The notes below the pieces were generated by a model, which saw only the letters and a list, made by a program, of their open reading frames with translations, did no database searches and was not told where the DNA came from. A program made the translations under genes and the position numbers. A stretch of 64,000 nt of DNA from Phormidium tenue FACHB-886 (lineage in GTDB: Bacteria; Cyanobacteriota; Cyanobacteriia; Elainellales; Elainellaceae): the NCBI RefSeq assembly GCF_014764505.1, contig NZ_JACXWX010000006.1, positions 1 to 64,000 of the forward strand, read 5' to 3'. Every line of letters starts with the position of its first letter. The first letter of the stretch is position 1. Of this stretch, positions 43,578 through 51,740 are shown piece by piece.

Positions 43578-44510
43578 ATGACGATTAATTCAGTTAATTA
43601 TCCTAGCCCTGCTTTTAATTCCTCTCTTGAACCCCCTGCAAAACGCAAGCTTTGGCTGGCAGCCATTAAGCCACCGATGTATAGCGTTGCAATCATGCCA
43701 ATCGTCTTGGGAACGGCAATCGCCTATGCCGAGACTCAAACAATCCACTGGACGATTTTTTCCACCTTTCTAGTTTCTGCAATCCTGATCCTGGCATGGG
43801 AAAATTTGCACAACGATCTATTCGACTCAGAAACTGGAGTTGATCGCAACAAACACCATTCTGTAGTCAACTTGACTGGCAATAAATCGCTGATATTTTG
43901 GTTGGGAAGCGCTTGCTTGGCATCAGGCATTACCGGCATCCTGGCGATCGCCTTATGGCAGCACGACCCAACAATTTTAGGGTTAATTCTGCTTTGCTGC
44001 GCCTTGGGCTATGCCTACCAAGCGCCACCCTTTCGGTTAGGATATCAAGGCTTGGGCGAAATTCTTTGCTTCTTTAGCTTTGGGCCTCTGGCGGTTGCGG
44101 CAGCGTACTATAGCCAAACTCAAGCCTGGTCTATCACAGCGCTGATCGTTTCAATCATTTTAGGTATCAGCACTAGCTTGATTTTGTTTTGCTCCCACTT
44201 CCATCAGTCAGAAGATGATCTGGCAGCAGGCAAGCGATCGCCGATCGTCCGGCTGGGCACGCTGCGAGGTGCACAGCTTCTGCCGTGGCTATGCGGCAGC
44301 CTGTTTGCGCTGACGGTGCTGGGCGTGGTGCTGCACCTGTTTCCGGTTTGGACCCTGCTGATCTTTGGTAGTTTGCCGCCTGCAGTCAAGCTCTGTCGGC
44401 ATGTGTTGGAAAACCATGACAAACCAGAGAAGGTGAGCAACTGCAAATTTATTGCGGTTTCACTGCATTTTTGGAGCGGGCTACTGTTGAGTCTGGGGTT
44501 TCTCCTGTAG
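43578..44510 (+). CDS. menA: 2-carboxy-1,4-naphthoquinone phytyltransferase
   Basis: 310 residues, UbiA prenyltransferase fold with about eight to nine membrane helices. The first Asp-rich motif is NDLFDSETGVD (about 85-95), the second DDLAAGKRSP (about 215), with QAPPFRLGYQGLGE between. MenA attaches the phytyl or prenyl tail to the naphthoate in the membrane, giving demethylphylloquinone. It is paired head-to-head with menF. An 18-bp tandem duplication begins at the base after its TAG stop. Confidence 0.93.
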   Translation: MTINSVNYPSPAFNSSLEPPAKRKLWLAAIKPPMYSVAIMPIVLGTAIAYAETQTIHWTIFSTFLVSAILILAWENLHNDLFDSETGVDRNKHHSVVNLTGNKSLIFWLGSACLASGITGILAIALWQHDPTILGLILLCCALGYAYQAPPFRLGYQGLGEILCFFSFGPLAVAAAYYSQTQAWSITALIVSIILGISTSLILFCSHFHQSEDDLAAGKRSPIVRLGTLRGAQLLPWLCGSLFALTVLGVVLHLFPVWTLLIFGSLPPAVKLCRHVLENHDKPEKVSNCKFIAVSLHFWSGLLLSLGFLL

Positions 44511-44511
44511 A

Positions 44512-44547
44512 TCACGGTCTAGCTTGTGCTCACGGTCTAGCTTGTGC
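44512..44547. repeat. Perfect 18-bp tandem duplication after menA
   Basis: TCACGGTCTAGCTTGTGC occurs twice in a row (44512-44529, 44530-44547), starting one base after the menA stop codon. It resembles short tandem repeats found behind other genes in this window. Confidence 0.9.
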
Positions 44548-44611
44548 TCAAGTGGGGTGAGACAACTCCCTCGCCCCTGCTGTTCTTTTAGCTTTTTAGC
44601 TTCTTTTGGTG

Positions 44612-44950
44612 ATGGCTCGAATCAAACTCGTTAATCAGTACGACGATCGCTTCACGCTGGCACCCGAAGCCAAACAAACCCTGTTTGAGCTTTTGACCAG
44701 CGAAATCTTTTTGACGCAAATTTGCCGCCAGTCAGGCTGCACTAGCATAGAGTTCACCGAGCTTCTATTTCAGCCTGTTCCCTATACGCCCAGCGCCACC
44801 AAGGGAATGCCTGTGGAGCTTGAACAATATCACGATTCGCCCGATCACGTCATTGTCAACGTGCCGCCCAATTTCATGTTTCAGGCGAAGATCTTTCAGC
44901 CCAGCCGCCTTTGTGCGATCTACCGCAAAACTTCCAACCCATTGTCTTGA
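44612..44950 (+). CDS. Hypothetical protein
   Basis: 112 residues, not recognised. It begins MARIKLVNQYDDRFTLAPEAKQTLFELLTSEIF and is mixed alpha/beta without membrane helix or signal peptide. The segment SPDHVIVNVPPNFMFQAKIFQPSRL suggests a small soluble fold. ATG 44612 is preceded in frame by GTG and TTG codons; no clear ribosome site helps choose. The TGA-TAG-type end lies 4 nt before the next gene's ATG, so the two are probably translated together. Confidence 0.5.
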   Translation: MARIKLVNQYDDRFTLAPEAKQTLFELLTSEIFLTQICRQSGCTSIEFTELLFQPVPYTPSATKGMPVELEQYHDSPDHVIVNVPPNFMFQAKIFQPSRLCAIYRKTSNPLS

Positions 44951-44954
44951 AGCT

Positions 44955-45473
44955 ATGACCGCTTTAGCTGACCTCGCTTTCTTTCCCTATCTCACCGAAG
45001 ATGGGCAGCTCATCGATCGCTTTGACGGTAAAACCGGAGCATATGCCATCTTTGACCAACATAAAACGTTACAGTATATCGGCTATTCACGGGATGTCTC
45101 TCTTAGCCTGAAGCAGCACCTAGTCCGGCAGCCGCAGCGCTGCTACTGGGTCAAAGTAGAAACGATCGATCGTCCCAATCGCACAGCGCTAGAAGCTTTG
45201 CGCGACGGCTGGATCGCCGAGAACGGTGCTGTGCCAGCAGGCAATGGGGCAGAGTCGGCAGGCTGGAATCAGGCGATCGATGCCAAAGCCAGAATGACGC
45301 CTGCAGAACAAAGCGCCTATGCAGACAGCGATGATTTGGGCAGAATCAAAACGTTGAAGAAGGCAGCGCGACGAGTCGAGGAAGAAGTCGTGGCAGCGCT
45401 GGAGGCACGAGGCGCAAAGCTAGCAGTCCGCTTTGATCCGAAGCAGAAAGAGAAGGGGCTGCTGGATCTGTAA
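44955..45473 (+). CDS. GIY-YIG-like nuclease-superfamily protein
   Basis: 172 residues from ATG 44955. The N-terminal part has GAYAIFDQHKTLQYIGYSRDVSLSLKQHLV, which corresponds to the GIY...YIG core, then RTALEALRDGWIAENG, where the conserved Glu-like helix would sit. Relatives are small cyanobacterial and plastid proteins, some of which may have lost catalysis. The C-terminus is Lys/Arg/Glu-rich helix (RIKTLKKAARRVEEEVVAALEARG). An upstream extension in frame is only overlap with the preceding gene. It lies 4 nt after the previous stop. Confidence 0.7.
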   Translation: MTALADLAFFPYLTEDGQLIDRFDGKTGAYAIFDQHKTLQYIGYSRDVSLSLKQHLVRQPQRCYWVKVETIDRPNRTALEALRDGWIAENGAVPAGNGAESAGWNQAIDAKARMTPAEQSAYADSDDLGRIKTLKKAARRVEEEVVAALEARGAKLAVRFDPKQKEKGLLDL

Positions 45474-45789
45474 GAGGGAGCACGGCAGAAGGCAAAGTTC
45501 GTTTAAAGGTTCGTTTAGAGAATGTCTAAAAAGCTGCTTTTCAGATGTTCTCTAAATTGTCTGATTGCTTGCGAGCGCTAATGGAAATTAGATCGCAATC
45601 GCATAACTTGCAGAATTTACGCAGAGTATAAGGCGTGCAAGACCAACAAATTTCCATTCCAACTGCAGGAAATTTAGCACGGAGTGGCAGAGGTTAGGCT
45701 TGTAGAAAGCTACAGGGCTTCATTTGTTCCTACGTTTTAGAAATTCCTGCAAAACCGCTCGTCCCCCTTGTTCATTCTCCTCTGGCGTT
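45474..45789. other. Intergenic region before the kinase-like gene
   Basis: About 316 nt. Its beginning holds an imperfect inverted repeat (45515-45555) that may end the upstream gene. No gene. The promoter for the kinase-like gene is expected here. Confidence 0.45.
45515..45555 (+). terminator. Imperfect inverted repeat after the GIY-YIG gene
   Basis: Arms 45515-45534 and 45536-45555 match in 17 of 20 positions as inverted copies, with the outer 8 bp perfect (TTAGAGAA / TTCTCTAA). It stands 42 nt beyond the stop and could end transcription, although the T-run is internal. Confidence 0.45.
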
Positions 45790-47694
45790 ATGGCATTTAC
45801 CCTTTTAGGCAATCGCTACCAAGTGTTGCAGACTTTGGGCTCTGGCGGGTTTGGGACTACCTACCTTGCAGAAGATCTCCAGATGCCATCGCGTCGCAAG
45901 TGTGTGATCAAGCAACTCAAGCCGATCGCCAACAACCCCCAGATTTATCAGCTGGTGCAGGAGCGGTTTCAGCGAGAAGCTGCCACTTTAGAACTATTGG
46001 GTGACGAGAGCAACCAAATCCCAAAGCTCTATGCCTACTTCTCAGAAGGCGATCACTTCTATCTAATTCAGGAGTGGATCGAGGGGATGACGCTGCATGA
46101 GAAAGCACGGACACAAGGTACTGTGCCAGAAGCTGAAGTACAGCAGATTTTGACGCAGATTTTGCCCGTCCTGTCCTATGTTCATAGCAAGCGCATCGTT
46201 CACCGCGCTATCAAACTCGACAATATCATCTTGCGGCAGCGGGACGGCAAACCCGTACTGATTGACTTCGGTGCAGTTCGGGAAACAATGGGTACGGTGA
46301 TCAGCTCACAGGGCGGCTCGGTTAGCTCGATCGTCATTGGCACACCCGGATTTATGCCTTCAGAGCAGGCAGCAGGTAGACCGTTATACTCCAGCGATCT
46401 CTATAGCTTAGGGCTAACGATGATTTACCTGCTGACTGGCAAGTTTCCCCATGAGCTAGAGCTAGATCCAGCAACCGGGGAAGTAGTTTGGCGCAAATAC
46501 GCTCCTCAGGCTAGCGCTGAGTTTGCCAGCGTTTTGGAAAAAGCGATCCAGTATCATCCACGCGATCGCTACCACACGGCAGATGCCTTGCTGACGGCAA
46601 TAGAAACAAAACCTACGCCGCCGATTGCCGATCCCAGTGCGCCAACAGAAGTAGGCAGTGTGCCGCCCACCATTATTTCTTCATCGCCATCCTCTCCTGC
46701 TGCAACGCCACCTTCTGACCCCAATCGGCTCATTTCCTACCAGCCACCTGTCTCTAATCCGTCCGCAACACCGCCCTACCCGCCGGTCCAAGCCGTTAAT
46801 CCAACGATACAGTACCAACCGCCTGCTTCTAATCCGCCTGCTGTCACGCCTCTAATTAACCAGCCTGGTAGCCAACCCGGTTCGGGGCAACCCGCTGATC
46901 CTTGGGCGGATCAGTCTGGCGGTGGCAACAGCTCGCCCAATCAGCTGGGGTATCCTCTGCCGCCAGAACTCGATCGCTGGAACTGGGGTGCAGCTTTGTT
47001 GCCCGGACTGTGGAGCATTAATAACCGTGTCTGGATCGGGTTGATCGCCTGGAGCAGCATTCTCACCTGTGGGATTAGCTGGATTGTGATTGCAGTCCTG
47101 CTGGGTGCAAAGGGCAACCAGTGGGCATGGCGGAGCCGCTCGTGGCGCAGCGTTGAGGCATTCAAGGCAAATCAACGGGCTTGGACAACCGCAGGCAGTG
47201 TAGTTTGGGGAATTTATGCTGCACTTATAGCGTTATTTGTGGTGGTGGGCAGCCTTGATAGCCCTCCTACGGCTACAAATGGCAACGGGCAAGAACAATC
47301 CACCAATGTATTTGGCTCTCCTGAACCACTCAGCGAACCTACTGCTTCGATCGATGGTACTTGGCAGCTAAATTGGGTCGTGGGCGGAAACAGCCACGAA
47401 GGGACGCTGACTATGCAGGGCAATCAAGGGCAATTGCAGGTGATAGTCACAGAGCTGTCCGATAGCAGCGCGAATGATGCAGATGAAGTTCAGCAAACAA
47501 TGCGCCTCTGGTCATCTCCGCGTGGCTTAATTCTGCTGGGCTACAATCCAATCGATCTTGAAACTAATACCACCAGCCCCACCTACTCGCCAGATAACCT
47601 TTTATTTGAGCCTCAATCGAACGGCTCTTACAAGGTGACTGTCTGTGATGACAACAAAAACTGTGCAGATGTCACTGCCACCCCACCGGGCTGA
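45790..47694 (+). CDS. Ser/Thr kinase-like membrane protein with altered catalytic loop
   Basis: 634 residues from ATG 45790. The kinase-like domain (about 8-272) keeps the Gly loop (GSGGFGTTYLAED), VAIK-type lysine (CVIKQLKP), DFG (LIDFGAVRE) and the activation segment GTPGFMPSEQ. The catalytic loop, normally HRDIKPEN, reads VHRAIKLDNII, so the catalytic Asp is Ala (codon GCT at 46207-46209) and Pro is Leu. It may be a pseudokinase. A Pro-rich stretch (about 275-400) leads to three hydrophobic segments (about 405-490) and a C-terminal beta-rich domain (about 535-634, IDGTWQLNWVVGG...), likely outside the cytoplasm. Three 17-nt repeats follow its stop. Confidence 0.85.
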   Translation: MAFTLLGNRYQVLQTLGSGGFGTTYLAEDLQMPSRRKCVIKQLKPIANNPQIYQLVQERFQREAATLELLGDESNQIPKLYAYFSEGDHFYLIQEWIEGMTLHEKARTQGTVPEAEVQQILTQILPVLSYVHSKRIVHRAIKLDNIILRQRDGKPVLIDFGAVRETMGTVISSQGGSVSSIVIGTPGFMPSEQAAGRPLYSSDLYSLGLTMIYLLTGKFPHELELDPATGEVVWRKYAPQASAEFASVLEKAIQYHPRDRYHTADALLTAIETKPTPPIADPSAPTEVGSVPPTIISSSPSSPAATPPSDPNRLISYQPPVSNPSATPPYPPVQAVNPTIQYQPPASNPPAVTPLINQPGSQPGSGQPADPWADQSGGGNSSPNQLGYPLPPELDRWNWGAALLPGLWSINNRVWIGLIAWSSILTCGISWIVIAVLLGAKGNQWAWRSRSWRSVEAFKANQRAWTTAGSVVWGIYAALIALFVVVGSLDSPPTATNGNGQEQSTNVFGSPEPLSEPTASIDGTWQLNWVVGGNSHEGTLTMQGNQGQLQVIVTELSDSSANDADEVQQTMRLWSSPRGLILLGYNPIDLETNTTSPTYSPDNLLFEPQSNGSYKVTVCDDNKNCADVTATPPG

Positions 47695-47698
47695 TCAA

Positions 47699-47749
47699 TT
47701 AGCTTAACTTTTGGATTAGCTCAGCTTTTGGATTGGCTTAGCTTTTGAA
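47699..47749. repeat. Three 17-nt tandem repeats after the kinase-like gene
   Basis: Units at 47699-47715 (TTAGCTTAACTTTTGGA), 47716-47732 (TTAGCTCAGCTTTTGGA) and 47733-47749 (TTGGCTTAGCTTTTGAA) follow directly on each other, starting 4 nt after the stop codon of the kinase-like gene. Confidence 0.85.
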
Positions 47750-47784
47750 ATTGACAGCTTTGTCGTGACAGGTTGCCGCAACCT

Positions 47785-48174
47785 TTATGACAGAGATTGA
47801 ATATAAGCCCTCCAGCCGCCAAACTGAGTGATCTCCTGCTGGTTCTCGCACAGAATTGGCTCACCCAACACGCCCAGCACTTCCTCGCCATCGTCAAGCT
47901 GCACTTTGCCAATGCAAAGTCCGGGTGGCTCGTTCAACAATATCTGCGCCAGCCCTGCAGCCGGAACCGCCCAAACCTCTAAAGCGATCGCTGCCCCTCC
48001 ATCTGTCACGCGCAGCATCGCTGGATGGACATCCTGGATCGACCAGAGGCGGTATGCTGCCACAGTTGCTGCTTCTTTTATAAAAGTTGCCCCAACATTA
48101 AGCAGATTAGGATTTAGGGCTAAGCCGCGCATTAGCGTGCCATTAACGGCAAGTTGGACTGTTTCGGTGTTCAT
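47785..48174 (-). CDS. AtzF C-terminal-domain-like protein
   Basis: 129 residues resembling the C-terminal domain of allophanate hydrolase AtzF: opening VQLAVNGTLMRGLALNPNL, central RLWSIQDVHPAMLRVTDGGAAIALEVWAVP, then IGKVQLDDGEEVLGVLGEPIL and the ending EITQFGGWRAYIQ. In true AtzF this domain handles N-carboxyurea beside an amidase part; here the amidase part is absent, so it is a stand-alone version of unknown action. No urea-degradation gene is nearby. It lies downstream of ado, in the same direction and about 100 nt away. Confidence 0.75.
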   Translation of the reverse strand: MNTETVQLAVNGTLMRGLALNPNLLNVGATFIKEAATVAAYRLWSIQDVHPAMLRVTDGGAAIALEVWAVPAAGLAQILLNEPPGLCIGKVQLDDGEEVLGVLGEPILCENQQEITQFGGWRAYIQSLS

Positions 48175-48228
48175 CTACTCTCCTCACCCCGCTCAAATTG
48201 CACCATTATGGCGCTATACAAAGCAAAA

Positions 48229-48251
48229 GCGGGAGGCTTGTTGCCTCCCGC
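48229..48251 (-). terminator. Terminator of the ado gene
   Basis: GCGGGAGGC (48229-48237) and GCCTCCCGC (48243-48251) form a perfect 9-bp stem around a 5-nt loop. On the minus strand the arm is followed by TTTTGCTTTG, typical of a rho-independent terminator, 23 nt after the ado stop. Confidence 0.85.
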
Positions 48252-48274
48252 CTCAAATTACGATCCTTCTACGC

Positions 48275-48967
48275 TTAAGCTGCCAGCCCGTAAGCCGACA
48301 TCCGCATGATGTCTCGTGTCGTAAAGCCAATGTTGCTCAGGGCTTCGCCGTAGCTGATCATGAAATCCTCGACTAGCGCTTCTTTTTCCATGCCTAGCAC
48401 GTTGGCATCGTCTGCTACCTGGTTCAGCATCCGCCAAACGATCGGCAAATTCTGTTTATTTGCTTCTTCTAGCTCAGCCTTAGATGCCTCAAAGTTTGCC
48501 TTGAGCCACTCTTCACCAAAGTTGAGGTGCATGTACTCATCCTTAACCACGCCTTCGGTGATCTTGCGGGCAAAGGCATCTGCCACAGGAATGTAAATGT
48601 TGTAAGCGGCGATCGCAAAGCACTCAATAATCAAAGACTGGATCAGCAGGCAGGTGACTAAATTGCCCTCTGCAGCCGCCTTTTGAAAATTGCCGTGCAG
48701 GTCTGCGAAAAACTTCTGAGCAAACTCCATGTCTGGCGTAACAGTAAGATTTTTGCCACATGCCTGAAACCCTTTCTTGTGGCGATTCTCCATCTTAGCG
48801 AGGCTGAGAAGCTGATCTTTCTCGCTAGGGATCAGTTCAGCTAGGCGCTGATAGTTGTCAAATGCTTCCTGCTCACCTTCAATGACGATCGCATTGATCC
48901 GGCTGTAGGCATCTTTGTACGTCTCGCTATGAAAATCAATGTCTTGACTGATTTCAAGCTGCTGCAT
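48275..48967 (-). CDS. ado: Aldehyde-deformylating oxygenase
   Basis: 230 residues. All di-iron ligands expected from the family are present in place: Glu32, Glu60, His63, Glu115, Glu144 and His147 ([32 protein letters not shown]). The enzyme converts fatty aldehydes to alkanes or alkenes plus formate, using O2 and reductant (ferredoxin), in the cytoplasm. ATG 48967 is preferred because the longer frame (to 49057) lacks family similarity. The gene for acyl-ACP reductase (aar), usually next to ado, is not found on either side; neighbours are an AtzF-like gene and an ABC permease. Confidence 0.95.
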   Translation of the reverse strand: MQQLEISQDIDFHSETYKDAYSRINAIVIEGEQEAFDNYQRLAELIPSEKDQLLSLAKMENRHKKGFQACGKNLTVTPDMEFAQKFFADLHGNFQKAAAEGNLVTCLLIQSLIIECFAIAAYNIYIPVADAFARKITEGVVKDEYMHLNFGEEWLKANFEASKAELEEANKQNLPIVWRMLNQVADDANVLGMEKEALVEDFMISYGEALSNIGFTTRDIMRMSAYGLAA

Positions 48968-49181
48968 CTCCGTCGTCTCCTGGTTTAGATGTGCCGATTT
49001 CCCATCGACGAAAGTATATGGGCTTAGAATCACAGAATCTAAACCCCTACCGTACACCCTACTGGGTTAAGGCAGTCCTTTACAAGACACGGCTGCAAAG
49101 ATGCCCAATTCCAGTAGATTGTCCAGTAGAGTGGTCTGAGCTATAGCCTAGCTCATATGAGCAGTTTAGGAAGGCTGATTT

Positions 49182-49982
49182 GTGGTGAAATTGAATTCTA
49201 TGAGGGCAACAGTGCGGATGTGGGGGCTGTTGCTGCTGCTGCTACTGGGCGTGGGAATTGTGCTGCTGCCGTTGGCGATTGTGCTTCTCACTTCTCTAGC
49301 TCCTTCTGGCTGGAACTGGCAAAACTATCAGACAGTGTGGCAGCGTGGCGGCTTTTTGCTGGCTTTTTTTAATTCAGCGCTGGTGGCGATCGCCGTGACT
49401 GCCCTGCAGCTTTTAAGTTCGGCGCTGGCAGGTTATGCCTTAGCGCGGCTGCACTTTCGCGGACGACAAACGGTGTTGCTGCTGGTGTTGGCGACGTTGG
49501 TGATTCCTTTTCAAATTTTGGTGATTCCCGTGTTCCTGGTGCTGAAGTGGGGGCATTTGATCAACACCTACGGAGCGCTGATTCTGCCAACTGCGGCAAA
49601 TGGTTTTGGGATTTTCCTGATGCGACAGGCGTTTCGCTCGATTCCCGCTGAGCTAGAAGAAGCAGCGGCGATCGATGGCGCAACTCCGCTACAAACGCTG
49701 CGGCTGATTCTGCTGCCCTTGGTGCGCCCAGCTTTGGTAACACTGTTTCTCTTTACTTTTGTGGGCGAATGGAATGATTTATTTAAGCCGCTTGTGTTCA
49801 CCACGCGTCCGGAGCTGCGGACAGTACAGCTTGCCCTTGCCGAGTTTCAGGAGCAGTTCACGAACGATTGGTCGCTGCTGATGGCGGCAGTGGTGATTGC
49901 GACTGTGCCCGTAGTACTGCTGTTTTTGCTTGCTCAACAGCAATTTATTCGAGGGATTGCTGCAACTGGTATCAAAACTTAA
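49182..49982 (+). CDS. Sugar ABC-transporter permease, MalG type, without partners
   Basis: 266 residues with six hydrophobic segments. The conserved cytoplasmic loop is EAAAIDGATPLQTLRLILLPLVRPA, the EAA motif that contacts the ATPase. Form and length match MalG/GgtD-type permeases of carbohydrate (CUT1) transporters. No partner permease, binding protein or ATPase gene is nearby, so partners lie elsewhere. The start is GTG 49182 (or GTG 49185) with AGGAAGG 7 nt upstream. The gene is divergent from ado. Confidence 0.85.
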   Translation: MVKLNSMRATVRMWGLLLLLLLGVGIVLLPLAIVLLTSLAPSGWNWQNYQTVWQRGGFLLAFFNSALVAIAVTALQLLSSALAGYALARLHFRGRQTVLLLVLATLVIPFQILVIPVFLVLKWGHLINTYGALILPTAANGFGIFLMRQAFRSIPAELEEAAAIDGATPLQTLRLILLPLVRPALVTLFLFTFVGEWNDLFKPLVFTTRPELRTVQLALAEFQEQFTNDWSLLMAAVVIATVPVVLLFLLAQQQFIRGIAATGIKT

Positions 49983-50300
49983 CAAAAATGGCAAATATTC
50001 TCTCTTGTTTATAAAGAAATGTATCTGTCTGCTAAGTCTCTCTAGCAAACAGCAGCCAAACTGCCCAGAGTTGGTTAATTTAGAGTTAGAAATGAGCTAC
50101 TAGTCCCCCTAAGTTTTTGTCCTTGAGTTTATGCCTGGCAGCTCTGCTGCACCGGAGGCTTTTCGTCCGGGAGCAGATGCCATTGGGGTTCTTGCATCTT
50201 CATCTCAGGGAGTGCTCTTTTTGAGCGGAAGTCTCTTCGCTCAGCTGTGCTGTTTCTATTTTTTCACATCATCATTCCTTCACTGGCTAGCAAAACCGAA
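49983..50300. other. Intergenic region before a small ORF
   Basis: About 318 nt between the permease stop and ATG 50301. No domain-bearing frame; one short frame reads through it from 50247 but without coding features. Nothing else is seen. Confidence 0.4.
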
Positions 50301-50501
50301 ATGACAACTCCCAATGAGCTTACTCAATGTCTCAACCTGGCAAGAGCGCTCGATCTAATTACTTCTAGTCGCACGGTAGGTGGTGTTTTATATGTCTACA
50401 ATGCAACTGGGTACGCAATATCGTGGGAAAGTTTTGCAGCAGAGTATCCCTTAGAGCGACTGCAAGCTATGGTGAACCGCCGCACTTTAAGGCAAGCCTA
50501 A
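50301..50501 (+). CDS. Small hypothetical protein
   Basis: 66 residues from ATG 50301 (MTTPNELTQCLNLARALDLITSSRTV...). Not recognised. It is soluble, with a possible helix-strand layout, and ends in AMVNRRTLRQA. A longer start at 50247 would add a hydrophobic stretch (FLFFHIIIPSLAS) that could be a signal, but ATG 50301 is simpler. No neighbouring gene clarifies the role. Confidence 0.5.
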   Translation: MTTPNELTQCLNLARALDLITSSRTVGGVLYVYNATGYAISWESFAAEYPLERLQAMVNRRTLRQA

Positions 50502-50696
50502 AAGGCGGACCCAGCTAAATCAGTGAGTAGGTGTGCAATTTTAGAGTGGCGTTTCTGTCACCGAGTGTCAGGCATTTTTGCCGTCCTGTTGTTTTGTCGA
50601 TCGGTACAATAGGAATATTCGGTAGATTCTGTCGATCAACTGCTTCATTCTGGCTGTTTACTGTCACTGGCTGTTTATTCCTTCGTTTCGATTGCC

Positions 50697-50813
50697 ATGA
50701 ACGCATCAGCCTTGACTGATCCGCTCAATCCTTGGAGTTTATGGGTTCCCCTCTTGCTCCTGCTGTTGATCGGGCTGGCGGCAGTTTATTTTGTCCGAGT
50801 GAGTAGCCGATAG
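50697..50813 (+). CDS. 38-residue single-helix membrane peptide
   Basis: ATG 50697 to TAG 50811-50813. The peptide has a short polar N-terminus (MNASALTDPLNPWSLW), one strong membrane helix (VPLLLLLLIGLAAVYFV) and a basic end (RVSSR), fitting an N-out, C-in single-span peptide. Size and layout resemble small subunits of photosynthetic complexes, but it matches none I recognise. It ends 30 nt before the scpA ATG, so cotranscription is likely. No obvious ribosome site precedes it. Confidence 0.55.
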   Translation: MNASALTDPLNPWSLWVPLLLLLLIGLAAVYFVRVSSR

Positions 50814-50843
50814 GTCTTGCCTCCCGATAGTGAAACGGCTTGT

Positions 50844-51710
50844 ATGACGCTTTCTCTCGCTCAAAACGCGATCGCCCTTCTGATTGACCTTGCCGAGCGG
50901 GGTGAGATCGACCCGTGGGATGTCAAGGTGATCGAGGTGATCGATCGCTTTCTCAGCAAGCTCCAGCCAGAAGCCCGTCCAGAAGTTGGTCTAGAAGCCG
51001 GGCGTGCCCCCTATGAAGCAGATTTATCACAATCTGGACAGGCGTTTCTCTATGCCTCGATGCTGCTGCTGCTAAAAGCAGACAGTTTGGCGCGGCTAGA
51101 AGCCCCAGAGAACCCCCCAGAGGAAGCCCTGCTGGAGCCAGAAGAATTTGGGGTTGCCTCGTTGCCGCCCAACCTAGAACGCCGGATTCGTCGCCGGGCT
51201 ACGGCTGCCCCTGTCCAAAACCGGCGGGTGACGCTGCAAGAGCTGATTGCTCAGCTTAATTTGATGTCGGCAGCAATGGCAGACCCCAAGCCACGGCGTG
51301 TCCTGTTGAAGCGCCCCCGTCCCCAGTCGCAGCGTCAGGCGATGAAGGCGATCGCCCAGCTTGCTCACCAAGAAAACCTTTCAGAGGTGGCGGCTGCCCT
51401 AGAGCAATTTTTGCTGGAGCATTGGGATGCGCTGGAGCAAGAAGGCGACTGGCTTGATTTTGAAATTTTGCTGCAGATGTGGGCAGACGCTGAAAACGGT
51501 GTTGTGCCTTCGTCTCCCCAGGCAGATTCGCCAATTTTGCCGAGTATTCACGATCGGGTTGGAGTATTTTGGGCGCTGCTGTTCTTGTCGGCACAGTCTA
51601 AAGTGGAGCTAAATCAGGAGGAGTTCTATCAAGATTTGCAAGTCCGTAGCCTCACAGAACGGTCCGGAGTGCCACTAATGACCCCAGAAGACTTAGCGCT
51701 GCTGGATTAG
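50844..51710 (+). CDS. scpA: Segregation and condensation protein A
   Basis: 288 residues. The N-terminal part AQNAIALLIDLAERGEIDPWDVKVIEVIDRFL is the conserved kleisin N-domain of ScpA, followed by FLYASMLLLLKADSLAR. The C-terminal winged-helix region has ELNQEEFYQDLQVR. ScpA links SMC heads and ScpB to make the chromosome-condensing complex. ATG 50844 is preferred to a TTG 27 nt upstream. The last codons and stop are part of a short direct repeat that continues past the gene. scpB is not in the window. Confidence 0.9.
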   Translation: MTLSLAQNAIALLIDLAERGEIDPWDVKVIEVIDRFLSKLQPEARPEVGLEAGRAPYEADLSQSGQAFLYASMLLLLKADSLARLEAPENPPEEALLEPEEFGVASLPPNLERRIRRRATAAPVQNRRVTLQELIAQLNLMSAAMADPKPRRVLLKRPRPQSQRQAMKAIAQLAHQENLSEVAAALEQFLLEHWDALEQEGDWLDFEILLQMWADAENGVVPSSPQADSPILPSIHDRVGVFWALLFLSAQSKVELNQEEFYQDLQVRSLTERSGVPLMTPEDLALLD

Positions 51711-51740
51711 TTTGGCGCTGCTGGATTAATGCTGGATTAA
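51696..51740. repeat. Direct repeats spanning the scpA stop codon
   Basis: GCGCTGCTGGATTA at 51696-51709 recurs at 51715-51728 and a shorter GCTGGATTAAT follows at 51731-51741. The first copy contains the end of scpA and its TAG, so the gene's tail is copied just downstream, a mark of local slippage. Confidence 0.8.

Noticed and set aside
44512-44547. Tandem repeats as a possible CRISPR array
   Set aside because: Copies are directly adjacent without spacers, only two or three units exist, and no cas genes are present.
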